A stretch of 64,000 bases of DNA from Nocardia sp. BMG51109 (GCF_000526215.1 NZ_JAFQ01000004.1:2480001-2544000); one strand, 5' to 3'; positions 1 to 9,196 are shown, counted from the first letter of the stretch. The notes: generated from the sequence alone by a model not told the origin. A program made the numbers and translations.

Positions 1-198
1 CACGCTCGGCAGGGCCAGCGACCCCAGACCGATTCCGGTGCTCTCGAAATGGCCGTTGCGCATGAAAAACAGCGCCACGAGCATGAGCATCGGCCAGAAG
101 TACTGCACGAACAGATCTTGTCCGTTGGTGTGCATCTGGCGCATCTCGGTCAGCCCGCGAGCCGCCCCGGCCCGGGCCGCCGCCGCTATCGGACTCAT
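1..198 (-). CDS. ABC transporter permease, N-terminal part (cut by window edge)
   Basis: Only the first 66 codons are present. The ATG at 196-198 overlaps the stop of the upstream ATPase gene in an ATGA arrangement, so the two are translationally coupled and form one exporter. The visible protein has a short Ala/Gly/Arg-rich cytoplasmic start, a Glu-Met-Arg-Gln-Met stretch, then the beginning of a hydrophobic segment (Phe-Trp-Pro-Met-Leu-Met-Leu-Val-Ala-Leu-Phe-Phe). This fits the N-terminus of an ABC-2 or DrrB-like permease. Most of the gene lies outside the window, so the substrate cannot be inferred. Confidence 0.7.
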   Translation of the reverse strand, partial: MSPIAAAARAGAARGLTEMRQMHTNGQDLFVQYFWPMLMLVALFFMRNGHFESTGIGLGSLALPSV

Positions 199-1124
199 CG
201 GGTCACCTCCTCCAGGCTGTGCACCTCGGCGCCGCCCTGCCCGGACTCGAAGCGCTGCACCAGGATCATGTAGGTGTCCTCGAGCGAGGCGCGGCGCACC
301 TCCAGTTCGCCGATCGCCTCGCCGTACTGCTGGAACAGCTCGTAGACGAACTTGGTCGATTCGGTGGTGGTGTGCACGAACCGCTGACCCTCGCGGGTCC
401 ATTTCACCTCGGCCTCGCCGGCGATCCGCCGCGACAGCTCGTCGGCCGAGCCGTCGGCGATGATGCGCCCGCCGGCCAGGATCAGGATGCGGTCGGCCAG
501 CTTCTCCGCCTCGTCCAGGTCGTGCGTGGTCAGCATGATCGTGGTGTGCTCGTCGTCGGACAGGCGGTGGATCAGGTCGTGGAATTCGCGGCGCGCCTGC
601 GGATCGAAGCCCGCGGTGGGTTCGTCGAGGAACAGCAGTTCCGGCCGGCCGACGATGCCGATGGCCACGTCCAGGCGGCGGCGCTGGCCGCCGGACAGTC
701 TGCTGATCTTGGTGTCGGACTGCTCGGTCAGGCCGACCGCGGCGATCAGTTCGTCGGTGTCCCACGGCCGGGTGATCGCCGCCGTCGAATACGGCGCGTA
801 GTACGCCCCGAGCTGGGTCAGCAGCTCGCGCACGCGCCAGCGGCCGTGGTCGCGCCAGGATTGCAGCACGATGCCCAACCGCGCCCGCCACGTCTCGTCG
901 CCGTGCGCGGGATCGGTGCCGAGCACCGTGACCTCGCCGGCCGACCGCATCCGGAAGCTCTCCAGGATCTCGATCGTGGTGGTCTTACCCGCGCCGTTCG
1001 GCCCCAGCAGCACCAGGACCTCTCCCGCGCGGGCCTGAAATGTCACGTCGTGCAACACGTCCCGGGTGCCGTACCGCATTCGCAGACCCCGGACGTCGAG
1101 CACGACGTCATCGCCTACTGTCAT
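195..1124 (-). CDS. ABC transporter ATP-binding protein (DrrA-like exporter ATPase)
   Basis: A 309-residue nucleotide-binding subunit that would power the membrane permease encoded directly downstream. The sequence shows a complete ABC domain: Walker A GPNGAGKTT near residue 40, signature LSGGQRRRLDVA, Walker B LLFLDEPTAGFD followed by the H-loop TTHDL. The roughly 75 residues after the ATPase core match the C-terminal extension of DrrA-type drug or lipid exporters. I chose the ATG at 1122-1124 (MTVGDDVVLDV) because the ABC fold begins right after it; the open frame continues upstream into aroQ without coding character. The stop overlaps the permease ATG by four bases. The substrate is unknown; drugs and lipids are both common for the family. 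Confidence 0.88.
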   Translation of the reverse strand: MTVGDDVVLDVRGLRMRYGTRDVLHDVTFQARAGEVLVLLGPNGAGKTTTIEILESFRMRSAGEVTVLGTDPAHGDETWRARLGIVLQSWRDHGRWRVRELLTQLGAYYAPYSTAAITRPWDTDELIAAVGLTEQSDTKISRLSGGQRRRLDVAIGIVGRPELLFLDEPTAGFDPQARREFHDLIHRLSDDEHTTIMLTTHDLDEAEKLADRILILAGGRIIADGSADELSRRIAGEAEVKWTREGQRFVHTTTESTKFVYELFQQYGEAIGELEVRRASLEDTYMILVQRFESGQGGAEVHSLEEVTR

Positions 1125-1228
1125 CCTGCCCTCCGTAGCAACATCAGGATGGCTCGTAGCATATCTACTACACCCGGAGGCGCACAGGGATTTTCGCCGA
1201 GCGCGGAATCGCCGACGTGTCCAGCGAA
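1125..1228 (-). promoter_or_regulatory. Gap between aroQ and the ABC exporter, possible promoter
   Basis: The 104 bases separating aroQ from the ATPase gene are more AT-rich than their surroundings around 1148-1172. They could hold a separate promoter for the ABC operon. I see no clear -35/-10 pair, so this is inference from base composition and spacing only. Confidence 0.25.
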
Positions 1229-1660
1229 CTACGGTCTGGTGCAGAGGAATTCGACGGCGGCGGCGTAGCCCTGGATGCCCATGCCCGCGACCACCGCGGT
1301 GGCGATGGGGGAGATGTAGGAGTGGTGCCGGAAGTCCTCCCGGGCGTGCACGTTCGAGATGTGCACCTCCACGATCGGCACCTCCGGGACGACCAGCGCG
1401 TCCCGCAGCGCCACCGAGGTGTGGGTGAATCCGCCGGGATTGATGACGATGGCGGACTCGGCCCCGCGCGCCGCGTGCACCCGATCGATGAGGGCGCCTT
1501 CGGAATTGGACTGGAACGCGATGATCTCCCGGCCGAAACGCGCGGCCGTCTTGCGGCACAGCTCGATGACGTCGTCGAGGGTGTCCGAGCCGTACACGTC
1601 GGGCTGGCGGGCGCCCAGCATATTCAGGTTCGGGCCGTTGAGCACGAGGATCGGTGCCAT
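1229..1660 (-). CDS. aroQ: Type II 3-dehydroquinate dehydratase
   Basis: Catalyses dehydration of 3-dehydroquinate to 3-dehydroshikimate, the third step of the shikimate pathway, in the cytoplasm as a dodecamer in this family. The 143-residue length is typical of type II enzymes. Visible motifs are [14 protein letters not shown] at the N-terminus, which carries the flexible active-site loop and catalytic Tyr region, [16 protein letters not shown] in the middle, and [22 protein letters not shown], which holds the catalytic His and substrate-binding residues. The ATG at 1658-1660 is chosen because [11 protein letters not shown] matches the family start; the open frame upstream runs into the neighbour. 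The upstream hypothetical gene ends 29 bp before it, suggesting co-transcription. Other shikimate genes are not in the window. Confidence 0.95.
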   Translation of the reverse strand: MAPILVLNGPNLNMLGARQPDVYGSDTLDDVIELCRKTAARFGREIIAFQSNSEGALIDRVHAARGAESAIVINPGGFTHTSVALRDALVVPEVPIVEVHISNVHAREDFRHHSYISPIATAVVAGMGIQGYAAAVEFLCTRP

Positions 1661-1689
1661 GCCGGACACCTTAGTCGGCGCCCGCGATA

Positions 1690-2367
1690 TCAGAGCCCGC
1701 GCGGACCCTCGGCGCGCAGATCGTCGACCTTGCGCATGGCCGAGCGCAGCTCGTCGAGCCATTCCTCGGCGTGCTTGCCGGCCAGCTTCACCGTCCAGGC
1801 CAGCGCGTCGGCGCGGGAGCGGGCGACCCCGGCGTCCACCAGCGTGTCCAGCACCTTTCGCTCCGGCTGGCGCAGCCGCGTCATCACCGGAACCGCCAAG
1901 TGGGTGAACAGGATTCGCTCGCCCTCCACCGAGACGCCCCAGGCGACGTTGCGGCCGTAGCGGGCCTGCGCCTCCTGAGCGATTTGTATCCGGGCCGGAC
2001 GGGTGGTTTCGCGGAAGCGCGCGACGAGGCCGTCCCGGGTGGCCTGCGGTACCTCCGTGGTCGGTGTCTCGCCGCCGGCCGGCTCAGCTTCGGTCTTGCC
2101 GTTCGGCTCCGCCTCGGTCGTGCTGGTCGGCTCCGCCTCGGTGGACTGCTCGGTGGCCGGTGTCTCGCCGCGATCCTGCTCCGGCAGCGGCAATTCGCCG
2201 ATCACCACGATCTCGTCGCGGTCGATCTCGACCGCCGGAGGCCCCGTGAACCAGTCGCTCGGCAACCTGCCGGCGAACCAGTCCGGCGCCTCCGCGGCAT
2301 CGGGGAGGTCGGCCTGTTGCCAACCACCCGGACGCCCGAATCCCCGGCCCCGCGGTCCGTGTCTCAT
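1690..2367 (-). CDS. Conserved actinobacterial hypothetical protein with acidic linker
   Basis: A 225-residue protein that I cannot assign to a function. An N-terminal part contains [26 protein letters not shown] (residues about 38-63), followed by a low-complexity linker of Glu/Thr/Ala repeats (roughly 65-105). A folded C-terminal part (about 108-225) is rich in Arg and Glu and includes [30 protein letters not shown], which looks like an amphipathic helical pair. I recall similar proteins across mycolic-acid actinomycetes. The ATG at 2365-2367 has GAGG about eight bases upstream. It lies 29 bp before aroQ and is probably the first gene of that unit. Confidence 0.75.
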   Translation of the reverse strand: MRHGPRGRGFGRPGGWQQADLPDAAEAPDWFAGRLPSDWFTGPPAVEIDRDEIVVIGELPLPEQDRGETPATEQSTEAEPTSTTEAEPNGKTEAEPAGGETPTTEVPQATRDGLVARFRETTRPARIQIAQEAQARYGRNVAWGVSVEGERILFTHLAVPVMTRLRQPERKVLDTLVDAGVARSRADALAWTVKLAGKHAEEWLDELRSAMRKVDDLRAEGPRGL

Positions 2368-2403
2368 GGTCTTACCTCACTTACGCTCGATGTGGTGAAA
2401 CAA

Positions 2404-2419
2404 TGATTACAAGATTACA
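2404..2419. promoter_or_regulatory. Tandem octamer direct repeat upstream of 1690-2367 gene
   Basis: Two adjacent octamers, TGATTACA and AGATTACA, differ at one base and lie about 37 bp upstream of the minus-strand start codon at 2367. On the coding strand this reads TGTAATCT then TGTAATCA. Phased direct repeats of this type often bind response regulators or activators, but no protein can be assigned. Confidence 0.35.
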
Positions 2420-2636
2420 CCGGATGGGCCGCGACGAATTCCGCTGTCGGAGAACGACTGTCCCGGCGGCCACATCGAGAACACGTCCAACGTTTTGGCA
2501 TCTGCTGTGCCGGATGACGCGATACGGGCATTATTCTGGTCGCTGAGCATGGAGAATGCGGTCGGCGTCAACCGGGCGCCGGGTCCGTTACTTTCGGGTA
2601 CCGTTGGTCTTGTTGCTGGAGTGACAAGAGTGAAGA

Positions 2637-4322
2637 GTGGGCGACATGGATGTGTGGGGATCCCGCCGCTTTCGCCTTCGTGGCGCAGCGGCATTGGTGG
2701 GCGCGGTCGCCTTGGTGATCGCGATGGGATCGTGCGGTCTCGACGAGGAGCCGAACAGCCCCCAAGCCATCGTCGAAAAGTTCACTCATCTGCTGGATGA
2801 GAAGGATGCCGGCGGTGCCGCCCAGCTGACGTCGTACCCCAACGGCGCGGAGGCGACGCTCCGTCGAATCTTCGACGGGCTCAATCCTGGCAAACCGGAT
2901 TACCGGCTGGCCCAATACATCGACCTGGACGGCGATTCGGCGATGTTCAACCTGCAGGCCGGTTGGAACTTCGGCCCGGGTAAGGACTGGACCTACGATC
3001 TGCAGGGGTCGATCCGCAAGCTCGCGATCGGGTGGCGAATCTCCTGGGAGCCCAGCCTGGTGGTCCCGCAGCTGGACAATCAGCGCAGCGTCAAGCTGGT
3101 GCGCACCGACGCGCCGCCGCCGAAGGTCAACGACAACGCCGGCAACACGCTGATGGCCGAGCAGGTCATCAATGTCGTGAACCTCGATCCCGGCAAGATG
3201 CCGGACCCGGTGGCCTCGACCAATGCGCTGGCCGATGCCATCGAGCCCGTCGCGCCGCTGATCACCGGCCCCTCACTGATGCAGCAGCTGGCGGCCGCGC
3301 CGGGGAAGCCGGTCACCGCGGTGCGCCTGCGCGAGGACGATTTCGCCATCCTGGAGCCGAAGATGGCGTCGATTCCGGGCGTCGTGCTGGAGAAGCAGCC
3401 GCGGCTGATCGTCACCGACCGCCGGATCTCCTCGCCGATGACCGATGCGCTGCAGAAGGTGTGGCAGGAGAATCGGGATCAGCATGCGGGCTGGGGAGTG
3501 AAGCTGTTCGAGGGGGACGGCCGCCCGGTCACGCAGCTCGCCGGCCAGCAGGGGCCGCCCGGCCCGGACGTCGCCTCGACGCTGGACCAGAAGTTGCAGC
3601 GGGCCGCCGAGGACGCTGTGGTCAGCGCCGGCACCGCGGCCACGCTGGTGGCGATCCAGCCGTCCACCGGCGCCGTCGTGGCGGCCGCGCAGAACACGTA
3701 TGCCAGCGAGCAGGGGCCGGTGGCCTTCACCGGCGCCTATCCCGCCGGCGGCACCATGGAGCTGTTCAAGCAGGCCGCGGCCGTGATGAAGAAGAAGGCG
3801 CCACAGGATGTCTCGGTGCAGGATGCCGCGGAGGCGGCGGCCGTGCTGGGCGTCGGCATCGGCTTCAAGGTTCCCGGCCTCGACCAGACCACCGGCCGGC
3901 TGCCGATCGGCGGCCGCGGTGTCGAGCAGGTGAAACAGGGTGCCGCCGACCCGATTCAGGCCAGCCCGTTCGGGATGGCCATCGCGGCCGCGGCCATCTC
4001 GCGCGGCTCGGTCGCGCCGCCGATGATCGAGATCGGCCGCCCGGCCACCACCGAGGCCCAGCTGAGACAGCTCCCCGACGACGTGCTGCAACAGCTGCGC
4101 CGGATGCTGACCGACGATGCCGCCGCCGGCCCGGAGCTGGCCTCGCTGCGCCGGTACGCGGGCGTCACCGCCTACGCGGCCGACGCCGGCAAGAACGGCT
4201 GGCTGCTGGCGAACATGGGTGATCTGGCGTTCGCGATCCACATCGACAACACCGACAGCGGCGACGCCACCGCGCGCATGGCCGCGCGCATGTTGCAGTC
4301 GCTGGCCGCACCGGACAAGTAG
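2637..4322 (+). CDS. Penicillin-binding-protein-like lipoprotein, predicted catalytically inactive
   Basis: A 561-residue exported protein with the architecture of mycobacterial PBP-lipo (Rv2864c type). It has an N-terminal hydrophobic signal with candidate lipobox Cys in MGSCGLDEE, an NTF2-like N-terminal domain (about 45-140), a linker region, and a C-terminal transpeptidase-like domain (about 330-555). The active-site motifs are not there. The place of SxxK reads YPAGGTMELFK (about residue 368-377), so Ser becomes Gly and the Lys position Glu, and the KTG region reads GVTAYAADAGKNGW (about 509-522). The structural stretch QGAADPIQASPFGMAIAAAAISRG is kept. I infer a non-enzymatic wall-binding or regulatory role. 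Start is GTG 2637; an in-frame ATG at 2646 is an equally good alternative. Confidence 0.8.
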   Translation: MGDMDVWGSRRFRLRGAAALVGAVALVIAMGSCGLDEEPNSPQAIVEKFTHLLDEKDAGGAAQLTSYPNGAEATLRRIFDGLNPGKPDYRLAQYIDLDGDSAMFNLQAGWNFGPGKDWTYDLQGSIRKLAIGWRISWEPSLVVPQLDNQRSVKLVRTDAPPPKVNDNAGNTLMAEQVINVVNLDPGKMPDPVASTNALADAIEPVAPLITGPSLMQQLAAAPGKPVTAVRLREDDFAILEPKMASIPGVVLEKQPRLIVTDRRISSPMTDALQKVWQENRDQHAGWGVKLFEGDGRPVTQLAGQQGPPGPDVASTLDQKLQRAAEDAVVSAGTAATLVAIQPSTGAVVAAAQNTYASEQGPVAFTGAYPAGGTMELFKQAAAVMKKKAPQDVSVQDAAEAAAVLGVGIGFKVPGLDQTTGRLPIGGRGVEQVKQGAADPIQASPFGMAIAAAAISRGSVAPPMIEIGRPATTEAQLRQLPDDVLQQLRRMLTDDAAAGPELASLRRYAGVTAYAADAGKNGWLLANMGDLAFAIHIDNTDSGDATARMAARMLQSLAAPDK

Positions 4323-4365
4323 CGCGAGTTCTCCGCCGGCCGGGCCGCGGTTCCGCTCGGACGGC

Positions 4366-4761
4366 TCAGCCCTGTGCCTTCGGACGATCCAGCATCCGCG
4401 CGACGGCACGCCAGCCGAGCAGGAACAACGCCAGCACGGTCGCCGCGACCACGATGAAGCTCACCGCGGTGCCCTGACCGCTGACCACCCGCAACACCAT
4501 CCCGACGACCAGCGTGCTCAGCCACACCACCACCCCGGCCGGCCACAGCGGGCGGCGGTCGAATCGCCGTATCGCGGCGGCGAACTCGCCGCGGGCCGCG
4601 ATCCCCGCCGCGAGCAGCCAGCCGACCAGCAGGCCGATGCCGAACGGCCATACCGTGCGGAGCAGGCCGGCGAGCACGGCCTCGTCGTGGCTGCGCCGGC
4701 CGATCGCGCAGAACACGATCACCAGCAGGGCGTCGGCCACGAGCGGCACCAGATTTCGCAC
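4366..4761 (-). CDS. DUF3054 family membrane protein
   Basis: A 131-residue integral membrane protein with four hydrophobic segments (approximately 6-20, 35-53, 74-92 and 99-117). The segment DALLVIVFCAIGRRSHDE followed by GLLRTVWPFGIGLLVGWLL is the hallmark of the DUF3054 family as I know it; no function is established. It is convergent with the PBP-like gene upstream and shares orientation with the larger membrane protein at 4810-6000, 48 bp away, so they may be co-transcribed. The charged C-terminus is probably cytoplasmic. Confidence 0.8.
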   Translation of the reverse strand: MRNLVPLVADALLVIVFCAIGRRSHDEAVLAGLLRTVWPFGIGLLVGWLLAAGIAARGEFAAAIRRFDRRPLWPAGVVVWLSTLVVGMVLRVVSGQGTAVSFIVVAATVLALFLLGWRAVARMLDRPKAQG

Positions 4762-4809
4762 GCCGGACAGGGTAGTGCGGGGGATGTTCGGCTCGGCGCG
4801 AGGTACCCC

Positions 4810-6000
4810 TCAGCCGGGCTCGCCCGGCTCGTCCCGGCGATCGCGCTCGGCCCGCTTGTCGCCGCCTCGCTTGTCGCCCCCTCGTTTGTCGTTCCGGAGC
4901 CGCTGCTCGGCCAGGATCGTCGAGCGCTGCTCGAACTCCTTCTCGAACTGGGCGTCCTCGGCCTGGGGCTTGCGGAACAGGAACGCGAACACGATCCACC
5001 CGATGATCGCCACCAGGATGAAGCTGACCATGCGGTACACGAATGCCGCGGCGACCGCCTGCGCGGCCGGCAGCCCGGCGGCGGCGGTGAGGCTGTAGAT
5101 GAGGGTGGCGTCGACGTAGACGATGCCGCCGGGCGCGAACGGTATCGTGCCGACCGCCTTCCCGACGCTGAACGCGATCAACAGCCCGGCCAGCCGCGGC
5201 TCGGCGCCCACGGCGTAACAGGCCGCGCCCAGGCAGGCCACGTCGCCGAGCCGGTGCACCAGCGCCCACCCCGCCACCAGGGCGCCGTCGCGCCGGCCCA
5301 GATCCACCGACTCCAGTTGATGCAGGATCTCGTGGACCTTGTCCAGGCCGTCGTCGGCGCGATGCCGCCGAATCCGGTTGACCAGGTGCAGGATCCGGCG
5401 GGCCAGCGATTCCAGCGAGCCCGGGTTGTTCGAGATGTAGTTGCCGGCCCAGATCAGCGCGACGACCGCGACCACCGGGAGCACGAGCTTCCACGGCCCG
5501 ACCTGGTCGCCGACCAGGACCGCGCCGCCCACACCCAGCAGCGCCAGGCCGGCCGCGGCGACCACGCCGGAGATCACCAGCTGCCAGGAGGCCACGATCG
5601 GGCTCGTTCCCCAGCGCCTGGTCTGGCGGTAGGTGAACGCGGTGGAGAACACCTGACCGGCCGGCAGCGTCACCGACATCGCCGTGGCGCCGTACACCAC
5701 CGCCACGGATTTGCGCTGGCTCACGTCCACTCCGCCGGCGCGTAACAGTTGTTTCTGGATCCGGCCGAAACCGCTCATCGACACCGCCTGCATCAGGATG
5801 CAGGCCGCGACCCAGCCCCAATGGATTTCGGTGAGATTTCGCCAGGAATCGTGCAATCGGGGCCAGAGATAAACGCCCTCGGCTATCAGCAGCGCCGACA
5901 CCGCCAGGCCGAGAACCCATTTCATCCACCAGAACCGCCCGCGGCGGCCCGGATCCGCGGGCGACGCCGCGTCGCCGGCTAGTTCTCCATGGGCCCTCAC
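4810..6000 (-). CDS. LPG synthase TM-like / UPF0104 family membrane protein
   Basis: A protein of about 396 residues with 8-9 predicted membrane segments, resembling the flippase-like transmembrane region of lysylphosphatidylglycerol synthase (UPF0104/AglD-like). Recognisable stretches are TAMSVTLPAGQVFSTAFTYRQ, where family members carry a conserved P-x-G-Q-V/x motif, and FSVGKAVGTIPFAPGGIVYVDATL. The soluble aminoacyl-transfer domain of true MprF enzymes is missing, so a lipid-transport or glycolipid role is more likely. The tail is strongly charged, with a short repeat KRGGDKRGGDKR. I use GTG at 5998-6000 as start; the open frame extends to 6075, so a 25-residue longer form is possible. 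It is divergent from no neighbour; the cyclase gene lies upstream in the same direction. Confidence 0.75.
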   Translation of the reverse strand: MRAHGELAGDAASPADPGRRGRFWWMKWVLGLAVSALLIAEGVYLWPRLHDSWRNLTEIHWGWVAACILMQAVSMSGFGRIQKQLLRAGGVDVSQRKSVAVVYGATAMSVTLPAGQVFSTAFTYRQTRRWGTSPIVASWQLVISGVVAAAGLALLGVGGAVLVGDQVGPWKLVLPVVAVVALIWAGNYISNNPGSLESLARRILHLVNRIRRHRADDGLDKVHEILHQLESVDLGRRDGALVAGWALVHRLGDVACLGAACYAVGAEPRLAGLLIAFSVGKAVGTIPFAPGGIVYVDATLIYSLTAAAGLPAAQAVAAAFVYRMVSFILVAIIGWIVFAFLFRKPQAEDAQFEKEFEQRSTILAEQRLRNDKRGGDKRGGDKRAERDRRDEPGEPG

Positions 6001-6080
6001 GCGAGTCAGCCTAACCAACGGCGCTATCCGGAGCAGCCCCCTGGTTTGACGGTTGCGTGCGCGGCGGCGACACATACCGA

Positions 6081-7649
6081 TCAGTCCAGGACCGAATCCG
6101 GGCGTGCCTCGGACTCGTCCGCGCCGGTCGGCACCGACCGGTCTTCCCCGGACTTCGGCCAGGCCAGCCGCGTCTTGCGGCGGCGGCCGCGCAGCTGCAC
6201 CTCGTCGCCGGATTCCCAGAATCGCTGCTCGTGTTCGTCCGCGAAATACAACGCGCTGCCCGAACCGAGAACCCGGCCCGGATGATCCTTGGCCAGTTCC
6301 GTCAGCCGGGAAGCCTCATTGACGGGATCGCCGATCACGGTGTATTCGAAACGATTTGCGGCGCCGATATTTCCGGCGACCGCCAGGCCGGCCGAGACGC
6401 CGATGCCGATATCCAGGCCGGGCACCTCGCGCAACGCCTCGCGCAGTTCTCGGGCGGCGGTCAGGGCGGCGGTCGGCGCGTCCGGGCGGTCCAGCGGCGC
6501 GCCGAAAATGGCCAGCGCGGCATCGCCGACGAATTTGTTGATGAGGCCGTTGTTGCGGTCGACGACATCGACGACGACCCGGAAGAACTCGTTGAGCAGG
6601 CTGACCACCTCGGTGGGCGGCCGTTCGGCCGCGGTGGCGGTGGAGCCGACCATGTCCACGAACAGCACCGCGACGAATCGGGTCTCGCCGCCGAGTTCGG
6701 TGCCGTGCGCGAGCGCGCGCCGCGCGACCTCCTCGCCGACGTGCTGGCCGAACAGCTCCTGCAGCTCGCGGCGCTGGGCGGCCTCGTCCATCATGCGGTT
6801 GAAACCGACCTGCAGCAGTCCGATCTCGCTGCCGTCGAACACCTCCACCTGCACGTCGCGGGCACCCTCCTGGACCCGGTCGATGGCCCGCGAGAGCTGG
6901 CGGACGGGATCGGAGATGCTGGATCCGGTCAGCATCGACAGGGCCAGCGCCTGCATGATCACCACGCCGCACAGCAGCAGGATCGACACCGCCAGGGACT
7001 GCGCGGAGAACCGCACCTGGGAGGTGATCTGGGTGACGCACAGCAGCACGATCGCGATGGTGGGCGCGAACGTGCCCATGCCCCAGGTCATCGCCATCCG
7101 GGTGCCGACGCCGGGGGTGAGGGTGTGATCGAAGGTGCCGGTGGACAGCGCGTGCGCGGCGACCGGCCGCAGGATCCGCTCGCCGAGCATGTAGGTGAAG
7201 CCGAACACGATGGTCGCGGCCATACATTCGGTGACGATGACGGCGCCGGCCAGCTCCGGGGTGTCCACGATGATCGTCGCGGCCAGCACCGCGCCGCAGA
7301 CCAGCCACAGCAACAGGTGCACGATGGCCTGCCGCAGCGGGGCGTGCAGCGCGGCCATCTGTTCCTGCCGGCTCGGCGGGCCGCCGCGCAGCCGCCAGCG
7401 CATCACCGGGCGCAGCATCAGCGCCGACGCGGTGACGCTCAGCGCGCCGCCGACGACGAACACCGACACCGGGACCACCAGGCCGGTGCGCCGCACACCC
7501 GCCGGCGTGCCCTCGGGGGAGGGCAGGCCGTACTGGATGAACGCGTACACCAGAATCGCACCGAAGGCGTTGGCCGCCAGCATCGATGCGAGATATAGCG
7601 GCCAGCGCGTCCGCATGGTCTGTTTGACCGCTTCCAAGGGCGCTGACAC
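6081..7649 (-). CDS. Membrane-bound class III adenylate cyclase with HAMP domain
   Basis: Makes cyclic AMP from ATP at the cytoplasmic face of the membrane. The layout matches Rv1318c/Rv1319c/Rv1320c: six hydrophobic segments in the first ~270 residues, a HAMP linker (about 275-330), then a C-terminal cyclase domain (about 350-500). Cyclase residues look intact: metal Asp in VLFVDMVGST, adenine-selecting Lys in NKFVGDAALAIFGAP with the second metal Asp, Asp in YTVIGDPVNEASRL and the Asn/Arg transition-state pair in the same stretch. It should therefore be active. The start is uncertain: GTG 7649, TTG 7658 and ATG 7616 are in frame. It is transcribed divergently from the AI-2E-type gene, sharing the 7650-7771 promoter region. 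Confidence 0.9.
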   Translation of the reverse strand: MSAPLEAVKQTMRTRWPLYLASMLAANAFGAILVYAFIQYGLPSPEGTPAGVRRTGLVVPVSVFVVGGALSVTASALMLRPVMRWRLRGGPPSRQEQMAALHAPLRQAIVHLLLWLVCGAVLAATIIVDTPELAGAVIVTECMAATIVFGFTYMLGERILRPVAAHALSTGTFDHTLTPGVGTRMAMTWGMGTFAPTIAIVLLCVTQITSQVRFSAQSLAVSILLLCGVVIMQALALSMLTGSSISDPVRQLSRAIDRVQEGARDVQVEVFDGSEIGLLQVGFNRMMDEAAQRRELQELFGQHVGEEVARRALAHGTELGGETRFVAVLFVDMVGSTATAAERPPTEVVSLLNEFFRVVVDVVDRNNGLINKFVGDAALAIFGAPLDRPDAPTAALTAARELREALREVPGLDIGIGVSAGLAVAGNIGAANRFEYTVIGDPVNEASRLTELAKDHPGRVLGSGSALYFADEHEQRFWESGDEVQLRGRRRKTRLAWPKSGEDRSVPTGADESEARPDSVLD

Positions 7650-7771
7650 GAGGACCAATCTATCGTTTCGCGCCGTTGCGGAGCGCCGGTGCTCCCGACG
7701 GCGGCCGATGGTACGCCTGCTATCCGCGCGCTCACGTGCTCGTTGTCGGTCGGTGCGGCTAGGCTCGCGGC

Positions 7772-9115
7772 GTGAGTGACGTGGGGAAGGGTCGCGGCGA
7801 CCGTACCGACACGGCGGGGGAGCCGGCCGGGCGGGCCACGGTGGTGCGGGAGCGTCCGGCGCGCAGCGCCGCCGAGGCGGTGCATCCCCTGGTGCGGGAG
7901 GCCGCCGAATGGTGCTGGCGACTGCTGATCATCCTGGTCGCCGTGCTGGCCGTCGCCTATCTCGCGCACCGGCTGACCACGGTCGTCATCCCGCTGGCCA
8001 TCGCGCTGCTGCTGGCCGCCCTGCTGTCACCGCTGGTGGACTGGATGCAGCGGATGGGGCTGCCCCGCTCGATCGCGGTGCTCGTCGCGCTGATCGGTTC
8101 GCTCGGGCTGCTGGCGGGCATCTTCACCTTCGTCATCGAGCAGTTCGTCAGCGGCGTGCCGCAGCTGACCGACGAGTTCAAGACCAGCGTCCAGACGATT
8201 CAGGACTGGTTGATCAACGGCCCGCTGCACCTGAGCGACGATCAGATCCGCAGCGGCGGCAACACCATCATCAAGACCCTGGAGAGCAATCAGGACTCGC
8301 TCACCAGCGGCGCGCTGACCACCGCGGCCGCGGTCGGGGAGTTCCTCACCGGCATCTTCCTGACCTTGTTCATCACCATCTTCTTCCTCTACGGCGGCGA
8401 CCAGATCTGGCAGTACGTCACCCGGGTCATCCCGACCGAGCAGCGCGAGCGGGTGCGCCGGGCCGGTCAGCTGGGGTTCGGCACGCTGATCGGATTCGTG
8501 CGCGCGACGGTCGTGGTGGCGGCGGTGGACGCCATCGGTATCGGCGCCGGCCTGGCCATTCTCAGCGTGCCCCTGGCGCTGCCGCTGGCCTCCCTGGTGT
8601 TCATCGGCGCGTTCATCCCGATCGTGGGCTCGGTGCTGGCCGGCTCGGTGGCGGTGTTCCTGGCGCTGATGACGAAGGGCCTGGTGACGGCGCTGATCGT
8701 GCTCGGTATCACGATCGCGGTGATGCAGCTGGAAAGCCATGTGCTGCAACCGCTGCTGCTGGGCCGGGCGGTGCGGATCCATCCGCTGGCGGTGGTGCTG
8801 GCGATCACCGCCGGCGTGGTGCTGGCGGGCATCGCCGGCGGCCTGCTCGCGGTGCCGTTCGTCGCGGTGCTCAACACGGCGATCCGCTCGCTGTTCGCCG
8901 ACACGCCCGAGGAGTTGTACCAGGAGCTCAATACGGGGCGGGCGGACGAGCCGATGTTCCCTGCCGAGGCGGATACGGCGGAGAAGGGGAAATATCGGCT
9001 CGCCGAGGCCGGGCGGGGCAGCGGTGACGTGCCCGGAGACGATGAGGCGTCGCCGGGTGGCAGCCGGGGAACAGGCAGTGATCGTGGGGGGACGAATAGT
9101 GCGGGCGACAGCTGA
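7772..9115 (+). CDS. AI-2E family transporter (UPF0118 membrane protein)
   Basis: A 447-residue polytopic membrane protein of the AI-2E exporter/UPF0118 family. There are hydrophobic segments at about 50-70 and 73-95 (VVIPLAIALLLAALLSPLVDWMQ), 105-130, and several between 190 and 375, including the characteristic IGFVRATVVVAAVDAIGIGAGLAILSVPLALPLASLVFIGAFIPIVGS region (shown here only by position 230-290). Family members include AI-2 exporters and Na+/H+ antiporters, so the substrate is open. The C-terminal 60 residues are charged and probably disordered. The GTG at 7772 is chosen as the first start in frame. The sensor-kinase gene starts 81 bp downstream in the same direction. Confidence 0.85.
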   Translation: MSDVGKGRGDRTDTAGEPAGRATVVRERPARSAAEAVHPLVREAAEWCWRLLIILVAVLAVAYLAHRLTTVVIPLAIALLLAALLSPLVDWMQRMGLPRSIAVLVALIGSLGLLAGIFTFVIEQFVSGVPQLTDEFKTSVQTIQDWLINGPLHLSDDQIRSGGNTIIKTLESNQDSLTSGALTTAAAVGEFLTGIFLTLFITIFFLYGGDQIWQYVTRVIPTEQRERVRRAGQLGFGTLIGFVRATVVVAAVDAIGIGAGLAILSVPLALPLASLVFIGAFIPIVGSVLAGSVAVFLALMTKGLVTALIVLGITIAVMQLESHVLQPLLLGRAVRIHPLAVVLAITAGVVLAGIAGGLLAVPFVAVLNTAIRSLFADTPEELYQELNTGRADEPMFPAEADTAEKGKYRLAEAGRGSGDVPGDDEASPGGSRGTGSDRGGTNSAGDS

Positions 9116-9196
9116 GCGATCTCGCCCCGGGTCCGGCGCGGCCGCGCTCGCCGGGCGTCGGTGGGTGCCGGAAGCACCCGGGGCGGGAGGCCGGTG

